Source: Pseudomonadota bacterium (lineage in GTDB: Bacteria; Bdellovibrionota_B; Oligoflexia; Silvanigrellales; Silvanigrellaceae). Taken from it: a DNA stretch of 64,000 nt. Both the position numbers and the translations under genes were made by a program. How positions within the stretch are numbered: the stretch's first letter is position 1; every line of letters starts with the position of its first letter. This document shows, piece by piece, positions 1-9,577 of this stretch. The notes beneath the pieces are model-generated. The model worked only from the letters and a program-made list of their open reading frames with translations. It was not told where the DNA came from and made no database searches. The stretch lies in NCBI GenBank assembly GCA_009926615.1, contig RFOM01000002.1, positions 52,230-116,229 of the forward strand, in the 5' to 3' direction.

Positions 1-68
1 CTGTGGATGAGGCGTTTATGCCTTGGTGCAAGCTCTTCCCTGAAAGTTCCCGTCATAGGGAACAAGCA

Positions 69-716
69 TTACTTCTGCTTTGCATCATTTGCAAACTGGA
101 AGGCATCATCCAGATTGCGTTCGGCAGGTCGGACGATAATGACCTGACCCCCTTCATAGCGGGTCAGAGCCGGCGTGCGTTCCGCGGGAAGACCGTGTTC
201 GACGCGGGCTTTGCGCATTCTCATCTCACACTGTTCACGGTTGGCTGCGACCACTTTGCTGAGTCTGCGTACTGATTTTTCAAATTGTTTTTCAGCTTTG
301 AAGCGATCTTCAAAGTTCTCCTGCCGGAGGAAGACAAGATCGCCGCCTTCGTCGATGCCGACAGATTCTTTGTAATTCGGGTCATTTTTGATGCCGTCAA
401 TTTCGGGGAGCGCCGCAACTTCGCCGTTTCCGCCAAGCCGGACGTCTGCAATCTCGATACGGCAGCGTTTCAGAACCTGAAACTCAAGCTGGAGCTTGGA
501 GCGCAGTTCCTCGTTGACATGCTGCTGGGTGATGAGTTCGTCACTGGCGCTGCTCTTGTCCTGAATCAGCAGATTTCTGTCTTTGTCGAATCCCAGTTTG
601 TCGGATTTCTTGTTGTCCGACGTTTCAAGCTGTGTCTGAAGTTTTTGGTCACCGAATTTCTTGGTGGCACATCCTGTCAACGATGCGAGGACCAAACAGG
701 CGGTCAGAGTTTTCAT
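69..716 (-). CDS. Hypothetical lipoprotein, 215 aa
   Basis: The N-terminus is a lipoprotein signal peptide: a short charged start, a hydrophobic stretch and the lipobox LTGC with the acceptor cysteine at about residue 16. The mature protein is hydrophilic and rich in Lys, Glu and Arg, with long probably helical stretches, so it is likely a periplasm-facing membrane-anchored protein. I recognise no domain and give it no function. It is read leftward and its stop lies 68 bases from the window edge; those 68 bases hold nothing I can identify. Its start faces the PilZ gene at 791, so the 74 bases between them should hold divergent promoters. Long open frames on the plus strand opposite it are shadows. 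Confidence 0.75.
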   Translation of the reverse strand: MKTLTACLVLASLTGCATKKFGDQKLQTQLETSDNKKSDKLGFDKDRNLLIQDKSSASDELITQQHVNEELRSKLQLEFQVLKRCRIEIADVRLGGNGEVAALPEIDGIKNDPNYKESVGIDEGGDLVFLRQENFEDRFKAEKQFEKSVRRLSKVVAANREQCEMRMRKARVEHGLPAERTPALTRYEGGQVIIVRPAERNLDDAFQFANDAKQK

Positions 717-790
717 GCGTCATACTCCTTGTCAGTGTGATTTGGCTTAAGAAATGTTTTACTCGAAATAACGGAAAGGTGGGAGGCGCT

Positions 791-2071
791 ATGGAGGGAG
801 AATCATCGCTCGATCGACAGGCAGATTTTGCATCGCCTTCCGATCAAAGGCGGGATGCCCGTCACAGGGTGGGTTCATCGGAACAGCACTCCGTTACCTT
901 GATTTTCGGGCATTTCGAGCTCAAGGGTGTCTGTGTCGATTACAGTCCTTTTGGTCTGGGCGTGCGCATTCCTCTGAGTCCTAGTCTGCCGCTGCTGTCC
1001 ATCGGAGAGCTTGTCGAACTGGATTGCAACTTTGCCGGTTCCCGCTTCAAAGCACGCGGAGCGATTGCCAACACCCGCATCGAGCGCATACCGGAAGGCG
1101 ATTTTGTCAGGCTGGGCGTTGTCCTCAGCCGTTCTGCCGAAGTTGTCAGACCGGCTCACATCAAGAGGCGTTCAGCCCGCATTCAGATGAACGAAAGTCT
1201 CGCTCCGCTTGTCTGCATATCCGACGAACTTTTATTCGGAGAACCGATTTTTGCCAAAATGACGGATGTTTCCTTCGGCGGCATGCGGCTGATGATCGAC
1301 AGACATCCGTTGCCGTTTTTGGAGAAGCAGCGTCACTGGTTCGAAATTATGCTTCCCGCATTCGGCACGTGCAGAGTCTTTTGCCGCCTCGCTTACGTCC
1401 GCAGAGAAGAACATTCGGCACGTTACATTGTCGGCTGTGAATTTATCGACGGAGGTCAGGAAGAAAAACGCTCCGCTCTGGAAGACTGGTTGTTTTATTG
1501 CAATCTTTGGCTCGATTTGCCCGACATTCGCTCGGCCGGATTCAATCTTTATCATATGACCGGCAGCGATTCGAAAAACCGAGTGCTTTTGTCGGCCCTG
1601 TCTTACGCGGCGGGCCAGACCGAAAATCACGCCGGTCCCGAACAATTGCAGTCCTCCCGTAAAGACTTTGAAACTCTCGAGTTGACTGTCGGTTCAGGAG
1701 CAGACTCTCTCAGAATGGTCATTTCCCTGTGCGTCCGCGAGCAGCTGCTCCTTCTTGATTCAATCAAAAGTGAACGCATGCCGATCGACGGGCTCTGTTC
1801 CGTGTGGAAGTTCCTGATGATTTTTGCGCTCACTCACAACATCGTTGATCTTGATTTTGCGGCAGGACAAAAAGCGACGCCGTTTGCGGCGGCGAGCGTC
1901 CGTGACTCGGGACAGGGCAATGAGGCGCTGAGCCTGAAAATCGAATCACTGCTGAACGGAAAACATTTACGCTGGCGGATTTGGAGAAGAGTCTGCGGCG
2001 AAATGCGCAAGAAAGAGGAGTTCAGACTTGCTGAACCGCCGTTCAGCATCAGGCGGCTTTTAGGGATATGA
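791..2071 (+). CDS. Tandem PilZ-domain protein with unknown C-terminal domain
   Basis: Two PilZ-like c-di-GMP binding modules can be seen. The first has RRDAR near residue 20 and the partner motif DYSPFG near 49; the second has RRSAR near 126 and DVSFGG near 158. These are the RxxxR and (D/N)xSxxG elements that contact c-di-GMP in PilZ proteins. Residues from about 250 to 426 form a separate domain that I cannot name; a stretch DLDFAAGQ is faintly like GNAT folds. The ATG at 791 is chosen because a purine-rich AGGTGGGAGG sits just upstream; the open frame extends further but without a ribosome site. The gene ends 12 bases inside the convergent LuxE-LuxC gene. An HD-GYP gene about 5.5 kb downstream is consistent with c-di-GMP signalling. 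Confidence 0.75.
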   Translation: MEGESSLDRQADFASPSDQRRDARHRVGSSEQHSVTLIFGHFELKGVCVDYSPFGLGVRIPLSPSLPLLSIGELVELDCNFAGSRFKARGAIANTRIERIPEGDFVRLGVVLSRSAEVVRPAHIKRRSARIQMNESLAPLVCISDELLFGEPIFAKMTDVSFGGMRLMIDRHPLPFLEKQRHWFEIMLPAFGTCRVFCRLAYVRREEHSARYIVGCEFIDGGQEEKRSALEDWLFYCNLWLDLPDIRSAGFNLYHMTGSDSKNRVLLSALSYAAGQTENHAGPEQLQSSRKDFETLELTVGSGADSLRMVISLCVREQLLLLDSIKSERMPIDGLCSVWKFLMIFALTHNIVDLDFAAGQKATPFAAASVRDSGQGNEALSLKIESLLNGKHLRWRIWRRVCGEMRKKEEFRLAEPPFSIRRLLGI

Positions 2072-4261
2072 AAGCCATTCTGTCCAGAGTTTTCCCTGAT
2101 GCGGATCCCACAGTGCGGGAGTCGGATTTTCACAGGGCAGCGTTGCCCATGAACTGCAGATATCGGATTCCGACGTTATCGTAAGCCAGCCGCATCCTCC
2201 CCATTCAGGAAGTTTTCGCGACAATTCGCTGTTCTCAAGTTCGGACGCGGGAATTCCGTGAAGGTTGACGCAGACTACACCTGCTTCCGTGTCACTGCGA
2301 ACGCTCACGTTTGTCCATCCGGCAGCTGCGCAGACTGATTCAAATTCCGCAAGATTGTGCCGGTGTGAAAATCCTTGGTAGGGATTTGCTGCAGGCTTCA
2401 ATTTGTCAGCCATTAATGAGGCCGCTTGCTTCACCCATTTTTCGGCGAAATCCACTCTTTGTGCTGCAGTCCAAGTTTCGGGGACAACGGCGATCAGCGG
2501 TGTAAGGCACCCCCTTCCGAACCACCGGCATGCAGTTTGGGCCAAATCGGCGGCATCGGTGTCTGCAGCAATCCGGATCGTGTTCTGAAAATGTCCGAGT
2601 CCTGTGACTTTGGCCGCACCCTTTGTTTTTGATGCAAGTTCTCCGATGGTCCGGACGGTTGTATCATTGCCGAAAACGAGCAGCAGATCCGAATCGCAAA
2701 CGGACGGCATCCGGTTGTCGTGAATATTGATGAAATTCAGATCCGTGCACCGGTTGAATGCGTCCGCAAGAGAAGCAATCTGACTCCGGATGAGCGAGCT
2801 CAGCGGGTCTTCCTGTCGGACAGACGGCAAATAAAGATGCATTGCAGCGGCGCCGGACATCCAAGCGACAGCTGCCGGAAAAAGCCACGTGACAGGTACA
2901 TTTGCCGAAGCTATAACGGCGATGGTCTTGCCGAGGAGTTTTTGGTCATCCAAAATTTCTTTTTCAGCCGCGGGATTGTTCCAGCCGCTGAGTGATGCCG
3001 CGAGATCTTCGCGCGCCGGACCGTCCCAATGCTCACCATGAGCAAGTTTTTCGAGCAATAATTCCGGCCCGAAAAGACCTCGTTTTTTTGGTTTGTTTTT
3101 CGCTCCGTCACTTGTTTTCACACTTGCGGCAGAGTCGGAACGAGGCCCGCGGACTGCCCTTGAATTATCCGACAAATCAAAGCGGAAATTGCTGCGGACG
3201 TTCAGACTGCAGCCTTTGACAGTGGCATCCGGAGCGCGTCCGTGGAGCTTAAAATTCATGGCTGTGCCGTCGGTCTGTTCGCCGATGTCTTCTGTCAGAA
3301 TAAACGGCCACGAATCAGTGTTTGCTGCATCAATGAAAGCCAAAAAGCCTTTTTCCTGCGGATTCGCGACGGATTGGAGGTCAGAACGGGCTGTAAGTAC
3401 GCGCAGGCTTGGGGCACATCGGAACGAACCGTCGTGAACACTCTGCAGCGAATAAGCCTGCGAACTGAGTTCGCACATCCCGTACTCGGAAAGATACGAG
3501 ACAAAACGCGGTTCGGTGAGCCAGCTCTTCATTGCGGAATGAATGGCCCCCTGTGAGGTGCTGACAGTTCGTCCCTTCGTCCCGCCCGTGTCAAAAAACC
3601 AGACATCTCCGGCGGGAATAAATCCTTTGCCGGCATTTTGTGAATCATGCCATTGCGCCACGGTCAGATGATGAAGAGTTGTTCCGAATATGACGCACGA
3701 ATTCCTACCGGCGAGCGGACCGCTGTTTTCAAAAAGCTTCGCCGGAGCAGAAGGATCGCTTTCAACGTCGGCGTAGTGCACTTCGAGCCCGTGGTCCTGC
3801 CAAAAACTCACCATCGCGGCCAGTGAACTGTCGGGCCAGCGGCTGCGGTTTGGAACCAGACTCACAATCGGCGTTGACTCAGGTATGCCCAAACGACGGG
3901 CAGCATCCAGATATCCATCCACTGAAGAGCGGGCGTACGAGGCCCAGCCGGATGCACCCAGAATGTGCTTGGCACGGGTTTCATTTGTGCTTCCGCTCGA
4001 CAGGAACACCTGTTTTTCCGTCGTTCGCAGTTCATCGTCCGAAAATACGGAAACATTGAAAAGCCTGAAACAGCGGATGGGTAAAAATGGCAAAGACAAA
4101 CCCGAGGCCACAGGGATATGTCTCAGCCAGCGGGCGATGTCCGGCTTTGCTGCAATAACGCGCTGACACTGATCCAAAAGCGCGGCAAGACCGGCGGATG
4201 ACAGGGCAATGTCGAGAGTCGGGTTTGCCATTTCGGGGGTGTTCATGCTTTCATAGTTCAC
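2060..4261 (-). CDS. LuxE-LuxC fusion: acyl-activating plus acyl reductase protein
   Basis: This 733-residue protein joins two halves of the bacterial fatty-acid reductase. Residues about 60-360 look like LuxE, an acyl-protein synthetase of the AMP-forming ligase superfamily: the motif FLSSGSTNETRAKH is the Ser/Thr/Gly-rich phosphate loop. Residues about 430-733 look like LuxC, an NADPH acyl reductase related to aldehyde dehydrogenases, with ANVPV in the cofactor-binding part and a candidate nucleophile Cys near 585 in GRGCLTP. In luminous bacteria the two subunits turn fatty acids into aldehydes; here no luxAB is present, so a lipid role is more likely. A GTG start is used, with AAAGG eight bases upstream; an internal ATG five codons in is an alternative. 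Substrate and activity are inference. Confidence 0.7.
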   Translation of the reverse strand: MNYESMNTPEMANPTLDIALSSAGLAALLDQCQRVIAAKPDIARWLRHIPVASGLSLPFLPIRCFRLFNVSVFSDDELRTTEKQVFLSSGSTNETRAKHILGASGWASYARSSVDGYLDAARRLGIPESTPIVSLVPNRSRWPDSSLAAMVSFWQDHGLEVHYADVESDPSAPAKLFENSGPLAGRNSCVIFGTTLHHLTVAQWHDSQNAGKGFIPAGDVWFFDTGGTKGRTVSTSQGAIHSAMKSWLTEPRFVSYLSEYGMCELSSQAYSLQSVHDGSFRCAPSLRVLTARSDLQSVANPQEKGFLAFIDAANTDSWPFILTEDIGEQTDGTAMNFKLHGRAPDATVKGCSLNVRSNFRFDLSDNSRAVRGPRSDSAASVKTSDGAKNKPKKRGLFGPELLLEKLAHGEHWDGPAREDLAASLSGWNNPAAEKEILDDQKLLGKTIAVIASANVPVTWLFPAAVAWMSGAAAMHLYLPSVRQEDPLSSLIRSQIASLADAFNRCTDLNFINIHDNRMPSVCDSDLLLVFGNDTTVRTIGELASKTKGAAKVTGLGHFQNTIRIAADTDAADLAQTACRWFGRGCLTPLIAVVPETWTAAQRVDFAEKWVKQAASLMADKLKPAANPYQGFSHRHNLAEFESVCAAAGWTNVSVRSDTEAGVVCVNLHGIPASELENSELSRKLPEWGGCGWLTITSESDICSSWATLPCENPTPALWDPHQGKLWTEWLSYP

Positions 4262-4294
4262 GTTCGAAGCCTTTCAGCATGTAAGGGAAATTGA

Positions 4295-4969
4295 ATGGCA
4301 GACATGGCACCTCAAGCCTCCACCGGCCGACTGATGTTGATTGGCTACATCCTGCTGTTTCTGGCGACGGTCGGTTTGGATCAAACCACCAAATTTCACG
4401 CTCAGCAACAATATATGACGTGGTCGCATGAAACCGACCTGCGCAGCTACCGCGGCGACCATCACCGTGTGATGACCTTGGGGATTTCGCCATCATATGC
4501 CAATGACAAAGGCATTGAGCGCAGCAAAGTGACCAACAACTGGCTGGATTTTCATCTCACTTACGTTCGTAATCCGGGGGCAGCGTGGGGCTCGTTTGCC
4601 AACGCCCCCGAGAAAGTCAGGTTGTGGCTTTTTTACGCTATCACTGTTCTTGTTTCAGGCATGATTATTTATCTGTTCCGCAGTGCCCATCCCGGTCAGC
4701 GGCTCCAGCGGACGGCTCTGGTCTTTGTATTGGCGGGAGCAGCGGGCAACTTCATCGACCGCGTTCTCCTTAAATACGTGATTGACTGGTTGCATTTTCA
4801 TTGGAAAATTTTTGGCTGGGAATACTCCTTTCCGGTTTTTAATTGGGCGGACGTCGCCATAAATGTCGGCATAGGACTGATGATCGTCGACAGCATTCTT
4901 CATGAAATCGCCCTCAGGAAACGTGTCCGTTCCGAAGCTCCCCAAACAGATCAGGTGACCTCCCCTTGA
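4295..4969 (+). CDS. lspA: Lipoprotein signal peptidase (signal peptidase II)
   Basis: Inner-membrane aspartyl protease that cuts prolipoproteins just before the lipidated cysteine. Hallmarks of the family are visible: DQTTK after the first membrane segment, RNPGAAWGSF, then GAAGNFIDR and FNWADVAIN, which carry the two catalytic aspartates. Four hydrophobic segments fit the family. At 224 residues it is longer than the usual 160-180; the extra length is an insert of about 40 residues between the first membrane helix and the NPGAAWG motif, plus a hydrophilic tail. It is divergent from the LuxE-LuxC gene, with 33 bases between starts. The window encodes at least seven proteins with lipoboxes that would be its substrates. 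Confidence 0.95.
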   Translation: MADMAPQASTGRLMLIGYILLFLATVGLDQTTKFHAQQQYMTWSHETDLRSYRGDHHRVMTLGISPSYANDKGIERSKVTNNWLDFHLTYVRNPGAAWGSFANAPEKVRLWLFYAITVLVSGMIIYLFRSAHPGQRLQRTALVFVLAGAAGNFIDRVLLKYVIDWLHFHWKIFGWEYSFPVFNWADVAINVGIGLMIVDSILHEIALRKRVRSEAPQTDQVTSP

Positions 4970-5023
4970 CAAGCCTTCAGGCCGTCTCACATTGACCCTG
5001 CTCCTTTCTTCGGAGGTGGTCTT

Positions 5024-7513
5024 ATGGCGCAGCAATTTCTCAAGAGTTCAACGCACAAGGTCAACGAAGTCTTTCAGGCTGCCATAACGGAAGCCGTTAA
5101 TGCGCAGACCCGTCTGCTGACACCCGAATTTATTTTGTTTGCTCTTGTCGAACAAAAAGATTCGGTGGTGATGAAGGTTGCTCAGGAACTCGGGCTCGAC
5201 GATGTGAAAGTGAAAACCGGTCTGGTGAACGGCCTGTACGAGCGTATCAACCGTCTGCAACGGCGGCCGGAGCAGGGGCCTCAAAACAAAAACGACGGTC
5301 TTAATCTTTACGGTACACAGGACGTCAACCATCTTTTCGAACGCGCCGATGCCGAGCGCAAGAATTTTACCGATGCGTTCATTTCGACAGGAGCGTTGTT
5401 TCTTGCTTTTTTCGACTCGCGTCTTGCCTCGACGCGCGAGCTGCTTCAGCAGGTCGGATTCAACTACGAAGACTCCCGCCGTGCACTGACCGGTGTGCGC
5501 GGCAATCATACTGTTACGAGCCGTGACGATGAGTCCCGTCAAAGTGTTTTGGCTCAGTTTACAAAAGACCTTACGGCCATGGCACGGCGCGGAGAACTTG
5601 ATCCGGTTGCCGCCCGCGAGGCCGAAATTGACAGAGTCATCCAAATCCTTTCGCGCCGCAAAAAAAATAATCCTGTTCTGATCGGAGAGCCGGGAGTCGG
5701 CAAAACCGTAATTGTCGAGGGACTCGTGCAGCGTATTGTTGCTCAGGACGTTCCGGAGCATCTCGTCGGGAAACGGGTTCTGTCACTTGAGATGGGCGAA
5801 CTGGTTGCCGGCACGAAAATGCACGGAGAGTTTGAGGAGAGGCTCAAGCAAATCAAGGAAGAAATTATTTCACTTGAAGGCGAAGTCATTCTCTTCATCG
5901 ACGAGTTGCACACTGTGGTCGGCGCAGGCCGCAGTTCAGGTGCGCTGGATGCCGGAAATATTTTGAAAACGTCGCTCGCCGGCGGGCAACTGCAGTGCGT
6001 CGGTGCAACAACGTTCAGAGAATATAAAAAGTATATTGAGTCCGATCCTGCTCTTGAGCGCCGTTTTCAGCAGGTCAAAGTCGAGGAACCGGAACTTGCC
6101 GCAGCTAAAATAATGCTTGAATCGGTTGCTGCAAAGTATGAAAAGCATCATCACATTAAATATTCAAAAGAGTCGTTGTCTGCTGCCGTTGAACTCTCTC
6201 ACAAATATGTGTCCGGCAGATGCCTTCCCGACAAAGCCATCGACCTGATCGACGAAGCCGGAGCTCTCAAGAGAATAGCCGTCGTCAGTCTGCCTCCCGA
6301 AATACAAAAGCTTGAGCAGGAAAAAGCCCAAAGACAGGAAGAACGGACCGAAGTCTTCAACCGGCAGGATTTCCCGAAGGTTGCAGAAATTCAGATGGAA
6401 ATTGTGAAACTTGAAAATAAAATCAGCGAACTTCGCCGTCACTGGGATGCAACCATCAAGCCGGAAGACAAAATTGTTACGGCCGACGATATTGCTGAAC
6501 TGATCTCAAGGTCCACCGGCATACCTGTGGGACGCCTGCAGGCAGAAGACATGTCCAAGCTGGCAAATATCGAGGACGAGCTCGGCAAACGCGTGATCGG
6601 GCAAAAGCATGCAGTTGAGGCAGTCGCGAATGCCCTGCGCAGAAACCGTGTCGGACTGCGCGAGCGCAGAGCTCCGATAGGTTCTTTTTTGTTTTTGGGC
6701 CCTACGGGAGTCGGTAAAACCGAGCTGGCCAAGGCTCTCGCCGAATATGTTTTGAACGATGAAGGCAGACTCATCCGCTTCGATATGAGCGAATTTATGG
6801 AGAGACACGAAACGGCCAAGCTGATCGGCTCGCCCCCCGGATATGTCGGTTACGGCGACGGCGGCCAGCTGACCGAAAAAATCAAACGGCAACCCTACAG
6901 CGTTCTGCTTTTTGACGAAATCGAGAAGGCTCATCCGGATACGTTCAATCTCTTTCTTCAGTTGCTTGATGACGGCCGGCTGACCGATGCCGAAGGTCAA
7001 ATAGTCAACTTCGAAAACACTCTCATTGTCTTTACGAGCAACATCGGCAGCGAACACATTGTTGCCAACAAAAGAGCTGTGGGACTGAGTTCTGATGAAA
7101 AAAATCTGAGCGACGACGAGGTCGCCAAACTTGTCAGAGATGAGCTGCGCAAAAATTTCAAGCCGGAATTTCTCAACAGGCTTGATGAGACGATTGTTTT
7201 CCGGAAACTGGACAAAGATTCCACAGGCCGGATCCTCAATCTGCATGTCGCAGATCTTGCCGAACGTCTGGGGCGGCAAGGTCTCAAACTTGAGGTTTCT
7301 CCCGAGGCCTGCACATGGCTTGCCGAAAACGGCTTTGACCCCCTTTACGGTGCCCGTCCCCTGCGCCGGCTCATTGAGCAGGAAATCGAAAACCGGATTG
7401 CTCAGGATATCGTCAGAGTCGGTCGAAATAAAGACACCGGCAGGGTGAACGGTGAGCGGCTGCTCGTGACCCATTCGGCGGGTTCTGTTAAGTTGGATGT
7501 AAAAATAATCTAA
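5024..7513 (+). CDS. clpC: ClpC/ClpB-type AAA+ unfoldase
   Basis: An 829-residue Hsp100 protein with an N-terminal double Clp repeat (about 1-150), a first AAA+ module with Walker A GEPGVGKT near residue 222, a short coiled-coil middle region near 425-470, and a second AAA+ module with Walker A GPTGVGKT near 559, followed by the C-terminal D2-small domain. The middle region is too short for ClpB. A VGL tripeptide in the second AAA+ module falls where ClpA and ClpC carry the (L/I/V)G(F/L) loop that docks on ClpP, so I favour a ClpP-partner unfoldase over a disaggregase. The ribosome site GGAGGTGG is excellent. It lies 54 bases after lspA; no clpP or clpS is in the window. Confidence 0.85.
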   Translation: MAQQFLKSSTHKVNEVFQAAITEAVNAQTRLLTPEFILFALVEQKDSVVMKVAQELGLDDVKVKTGLVNGLYERINRLQRRPEQGPQNKNDGLNLYGTQDVNHLFERADAERKNFTDAFISTGALFLAFFDSRLASTRELLQQVGFNYEDSRRALTGVRGNHTVTSRDDESRQSVLAQFTKDLTAMARRGELDPVAAREAEIDRVIQILSRRKKNNPVLIGEPGVGKTVIVEGLVQRIVAQDVPEHLVGKRVLSLEMGELVAGTKMHGEFEERLKQIKEEIISLEGEVILFIDELHTVVGAGRSSGALDAGNILKTSLAGGQLQCVGATTFREYKKYIESDPALERRFQQVKVEEPELAAAKIMLESVAAKYEKHHHIKYSKESLSAAVELSHKYVSGRCLPDKAIDLIDEAGALKRIAVVSLPPEIQKLEQEKAQRQEERTEVFNRQDFPKVAEIQMEIVKLENKISELRRHWDATIKPEDKIVTADDIAELISRSTGIPVGRLQAEDMSKLANIEDELGKRVIGQKHAVEAVANALRRNRVGLRERRAPIGSFLFLGPTGVGKTELAKALAEYVLNDEGRLIRFDMSEFMERHETAKLIGSPPGYVGYGDGGQLTEKIKRQPYSVLLFDEIEKAHPDTFNLFLQLLDDGRLTDAEGQIVNFENTLIVFTSNIGSEHIVANKRAVGLSSDEKNLSDDEVAKLVRDELRKNFKPEFLNRLDETIVFRKLDKDSTGRILNLHVADLAERLGRQGLKLEVSPEACTWLAENGFDPLYGARPLRRLIEQEIENRIAQDIVRVGRNKDTGRVNGERLLVTHSAGSVKLDVKII

Positions 7514-7519
7514 TATAAT
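7493..7519 (+). promoter_or_regulatory. Possible sigma-70 promoter before the HD-GYP gene
   Basis: A perfect TATAAT lies at 7514-7519, just after the clp stop codon, with TTGGAT 15 bases upstream at 7493-7498. The spacing is short, so the minus-35 assignment is weak, but a consensus minus-10 in the 90-base gap before the HD-GYP start is worth noting. Confidence 0.35.
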
Positions 7520-7602
7520 TGAGTTATTATGAATTTGACTCTCAGGTTGGCGGGTCTCTGTCCGATTCCTTTGGCAAGGAAAAAGAGGAGAATTTCGGGA
7601 CC

Positions 7603-8856
7603 ATGTCCGAAAGACAACCGCCAATCCGTGAAGAGACCCGAAAACGCTGTGTGGTCGTACCGCTCAACGACGGCCTGACGCAGCGGTTGTCTCCTTTAAG
7701 TTTGGAGCATTTTCATTTTCTCTATGATGTTCAGAAAGTTGAGTTTTCAATTTTTGTGGTCGTCGAGAATTGGCTGGTTGAATTCATCAAGCCCAAGGAA
7801 TTTTCCAAAGAGCTGCTCGATGAAATTTGGGCTGCATGTCTGAAGCCGAAGGGAGCTTTTCGGGTCTGTCTGTGGAAACAGGACAGACCCAAGTTTGATT
7901 TCGTGATTCAGCAGGTGCGCAGCAAGAAACTCGCCCGACTCATGTCGCAGGCACCGCACCTCGATAAAAAGACGCTGGATCTTTATGACAACCTGAGTGC
8001 TTCGAGCCAGATGGTGGTCAAAGGCGGAATCGACGAAGAGGTCGTCAGCCGCGTGCGGGCAAGCGCCTCGCTGCTGGTGTCTTCGGTGATCGATTCGCAG
8101 GCCTCGCTGTACACACTGAGCAAGATGATTTCCTGCGATCCGACCTTATACGACCACAGCGCCTCGGTGGCCATGCTGTGTGCAATAATTTCTCAGGAAA
8201 TGGTCGATCGGCCGCTGACCGAGAAAGAGCAAATGTGCGTTGCAGAGTGCGGACTTTTTCACGATGCGGGCAAGACCTGCGTTCCTTCTGAAATTCTCAA
8301 TAAGCCGGCCAAACTTACTCCCGAAGAATTTGATCAAATCAAGAAACACACTCTGTTCGGCCGCGACGAACTGACCAAGTCAAAGCAGTCAGGTGCATCG
8401 ATAGATGAAATGGCAATCAGAGTCGCTTACGAGCATCACGAAAAATTCAACGGGCGCGGGTATCCCGAAGGGCGTGCGGGACGTTTGGAATCAGATGCCG
8501 AAAAAGGGATTCATCTTTACAGCCGCATTTGCATGATTGCCGACGTTTACAGTGCATTGCTTATGAAGCGCGTTTACAAAGAAGCGTTCGAGCCCGGACA
8601 GGCGCTTAAAATCATGATCGAGAGCAGTGATGACTACGATCCGGTGATCTTCAAACCTTTTGTCGGAATGGTCGTCGACAGTGTGAAAAAATTCCAGAAT
8701 GCGCCTCCGCCCGAACACACGCTGACGTATAAAACAGGACAGGGCGGCAGAGTGATTCAACTCGACGGATCAAAATCTCTTGCGCAGACTCTCTCGGAAG
8801 ACAAGCAGAAAACCGACGATTCCGCCCCGCAGGACACAAGCCGCAAAGGTGCCTGA
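7603..8856 (+). CDS. HD-GYP domain protein, probable c-di-GMP phosphodiesterase
   Basis: A 417-residue cytoplasmic protein whose C-terminal half is an HD-GYP domain. Metal-binding residues are visible: DHS near 184-186, the HD pair FHDAGK at 220-221, a later HH in YEHHEKFNGRGYP, and the GYP signature at 286-288. HD-GYP enzymes hydrolyse c-di-GMP to pGpG or GMP, which fits the tandem PilZ receptor at 0.8 kb. The N-terminal about 130 residues are an unassigned domain of the kind often found before HD-GYP in motility and predation regulators. The ATG at 7603 is preferred over an upstream TTG in the same frame because AGAGGAG precedes it. The C-terminal tail is hydrophilic and probably disordered. 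Confidence 0.85.
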   Translation: MSERQPPIREETRKRCVVVPLNDGLTQRLSPLSLEHFHFLYDVQKVEFSIFVVVENWLVEFIKPKEFSKELLDEIWAACLKPKGAFRVCLWKQDRPKFDFVIQQVRSKKLARLMSQAPHLDKKTLDLYDNLSASSQMVVKGGIDEEVVSRVRASASLLVSSVIDSQASLYTLSKMISCDPTLYDHSASVAMLCAIISQEMVDRPLTEKEQMCVAECGLFHDAGKTCVPSEILNKPAKLTPEEFDQIKKHTLFGRDELTKSKQSGASIDEMAIRVAYEHHEKFNGRGYPEGRAGRLESDAEKGIHLYSRICMIADVYSALLMKRVYKEAFEPGQALKIMIESSDDYDPVIFKPFVGMVVDSVKKFQNAPPPEHTLTYKTGQGGRVIQLDGSKSLAQTLSEDKQKTDDSAPQDTSRKGA

Positions 8857-8902
8857 GCACTTCGCTTCCGCGGCACTGTGTCCGCAGTCCGTAAGCCTTG
8901 CT

Positions 8903-9406
8903 TTACCCGACTCTGCCCGCAAGTGTTCCGAAGCCCCCCGGAGAGGTTTGTCGCAGGTGTGCCTGAAGGCGTGACCGGATCTTTTGGGCTGTGCAATGAG
9001 TTTCGAGATGTGCTTTGATCAGTTTGATCATCGAACCCGAAAGAGTGTCGAGCTCGTCGAGCAGCCCCTCGCTCGTGCGTTCGAGGGTTTCCTCGACACT
9101 CAGGTCTGCCTGACCGAACAGAGCGGCAATGCGCGGGCTTGCAGAATCGGGAAAGGCTGTCTTTTTCACTGATTCGGCGCTGAGCTGAGCCGAAACCCTG
9201 AGTTCGAGGAGCATTTTTTTCCCGAATCCGCTCGGCGAGGCTTTCAGGCAGTGAACCTGCACCTGCCAGACCAGCCGCTCGGGTCCGACAGTCAGTCGGA
9301 CATCCTGCAGAAGCCAAGGAAATCGCTTATATGGGACACCGCGAAAGGAATCTCGGGCTGCCGGATTTTCGAACTCGTCGTAGCGGTCGTTTCTGAGGAT
9401 TGGCAT
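8903..9406 (-). CDS. Hypothetical protein, 167 aa
   Basis: No recognised domain. The protein has no signal peptide or membrane segment; it has an aromatic N-terminal part and a helical, Leu- and Glu-rich C-terminal half. The ATG at 9406 follows a strong ribosome site, GGGGGGAC. It is transcribed divergently from speA and converges on the HD-GYP gene with 46 bases between. Another minus-strand frame across the same stretch is a shadow. Confidence 0.6.
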   Translation of the reverse strand: MPILRNDRYDEFENPAARDSFRGVPYKRFPWLLQDVRLTVGPERLVWQVQVHCLKASPSGFGKKMLLELRVSAQLSAESVKKTAFPDSASPRIAALFGQADLSVEETLERTSEGLLDELDTLSGSMIKLIKAHLETHCTAQKIRSRLQAHLRQTSPGGFGTLAGRVG

Positions 9407-9500
9407 GAGTCTGTCCCCCCTGTTTGGAGGTTAGCTGACAGGAGGCACTCCGGAAGCTTCAAAATTGCCCCTGCCGGCCGAGGGTTGACGGCGAATTTCC

Positions 9501-9528
9501 TTGACAGCGCGGGTGCTTGGGATAAGAC
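9501..9528 (+). promoter_or_regulatory. speA: Probable sigma-70 promoter of speA
   Basis: A perfect TTGACA (9501-9506), a 16-base spacer and TAAGAC (9523-9528) lie about 50 bases before the speA start. The minus-10 resembles the one at the right edge of the window (TAAGTC), which supports a shared preference in this genome. Confidence 0.55.
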
Positions 9529-9577
9529 GCGGCTTCAACCGAACCATACTGTCGGCGTGATTTTCGGAGAGACAAAA

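Noticed and set aside
5048..7624. Long minus-strand frames opposite the Clp gene
   Set aside because: Shadows of a strongly coding plus-strand gene with intact catalytic motifs.
8757..9317. Minus-strand 186-residue frame overlapping the 167-residue gene
   Set aside because: It overlaps the HD-GYP gene end and has no ribosome site; the frame ending at 8903 has a strong one.
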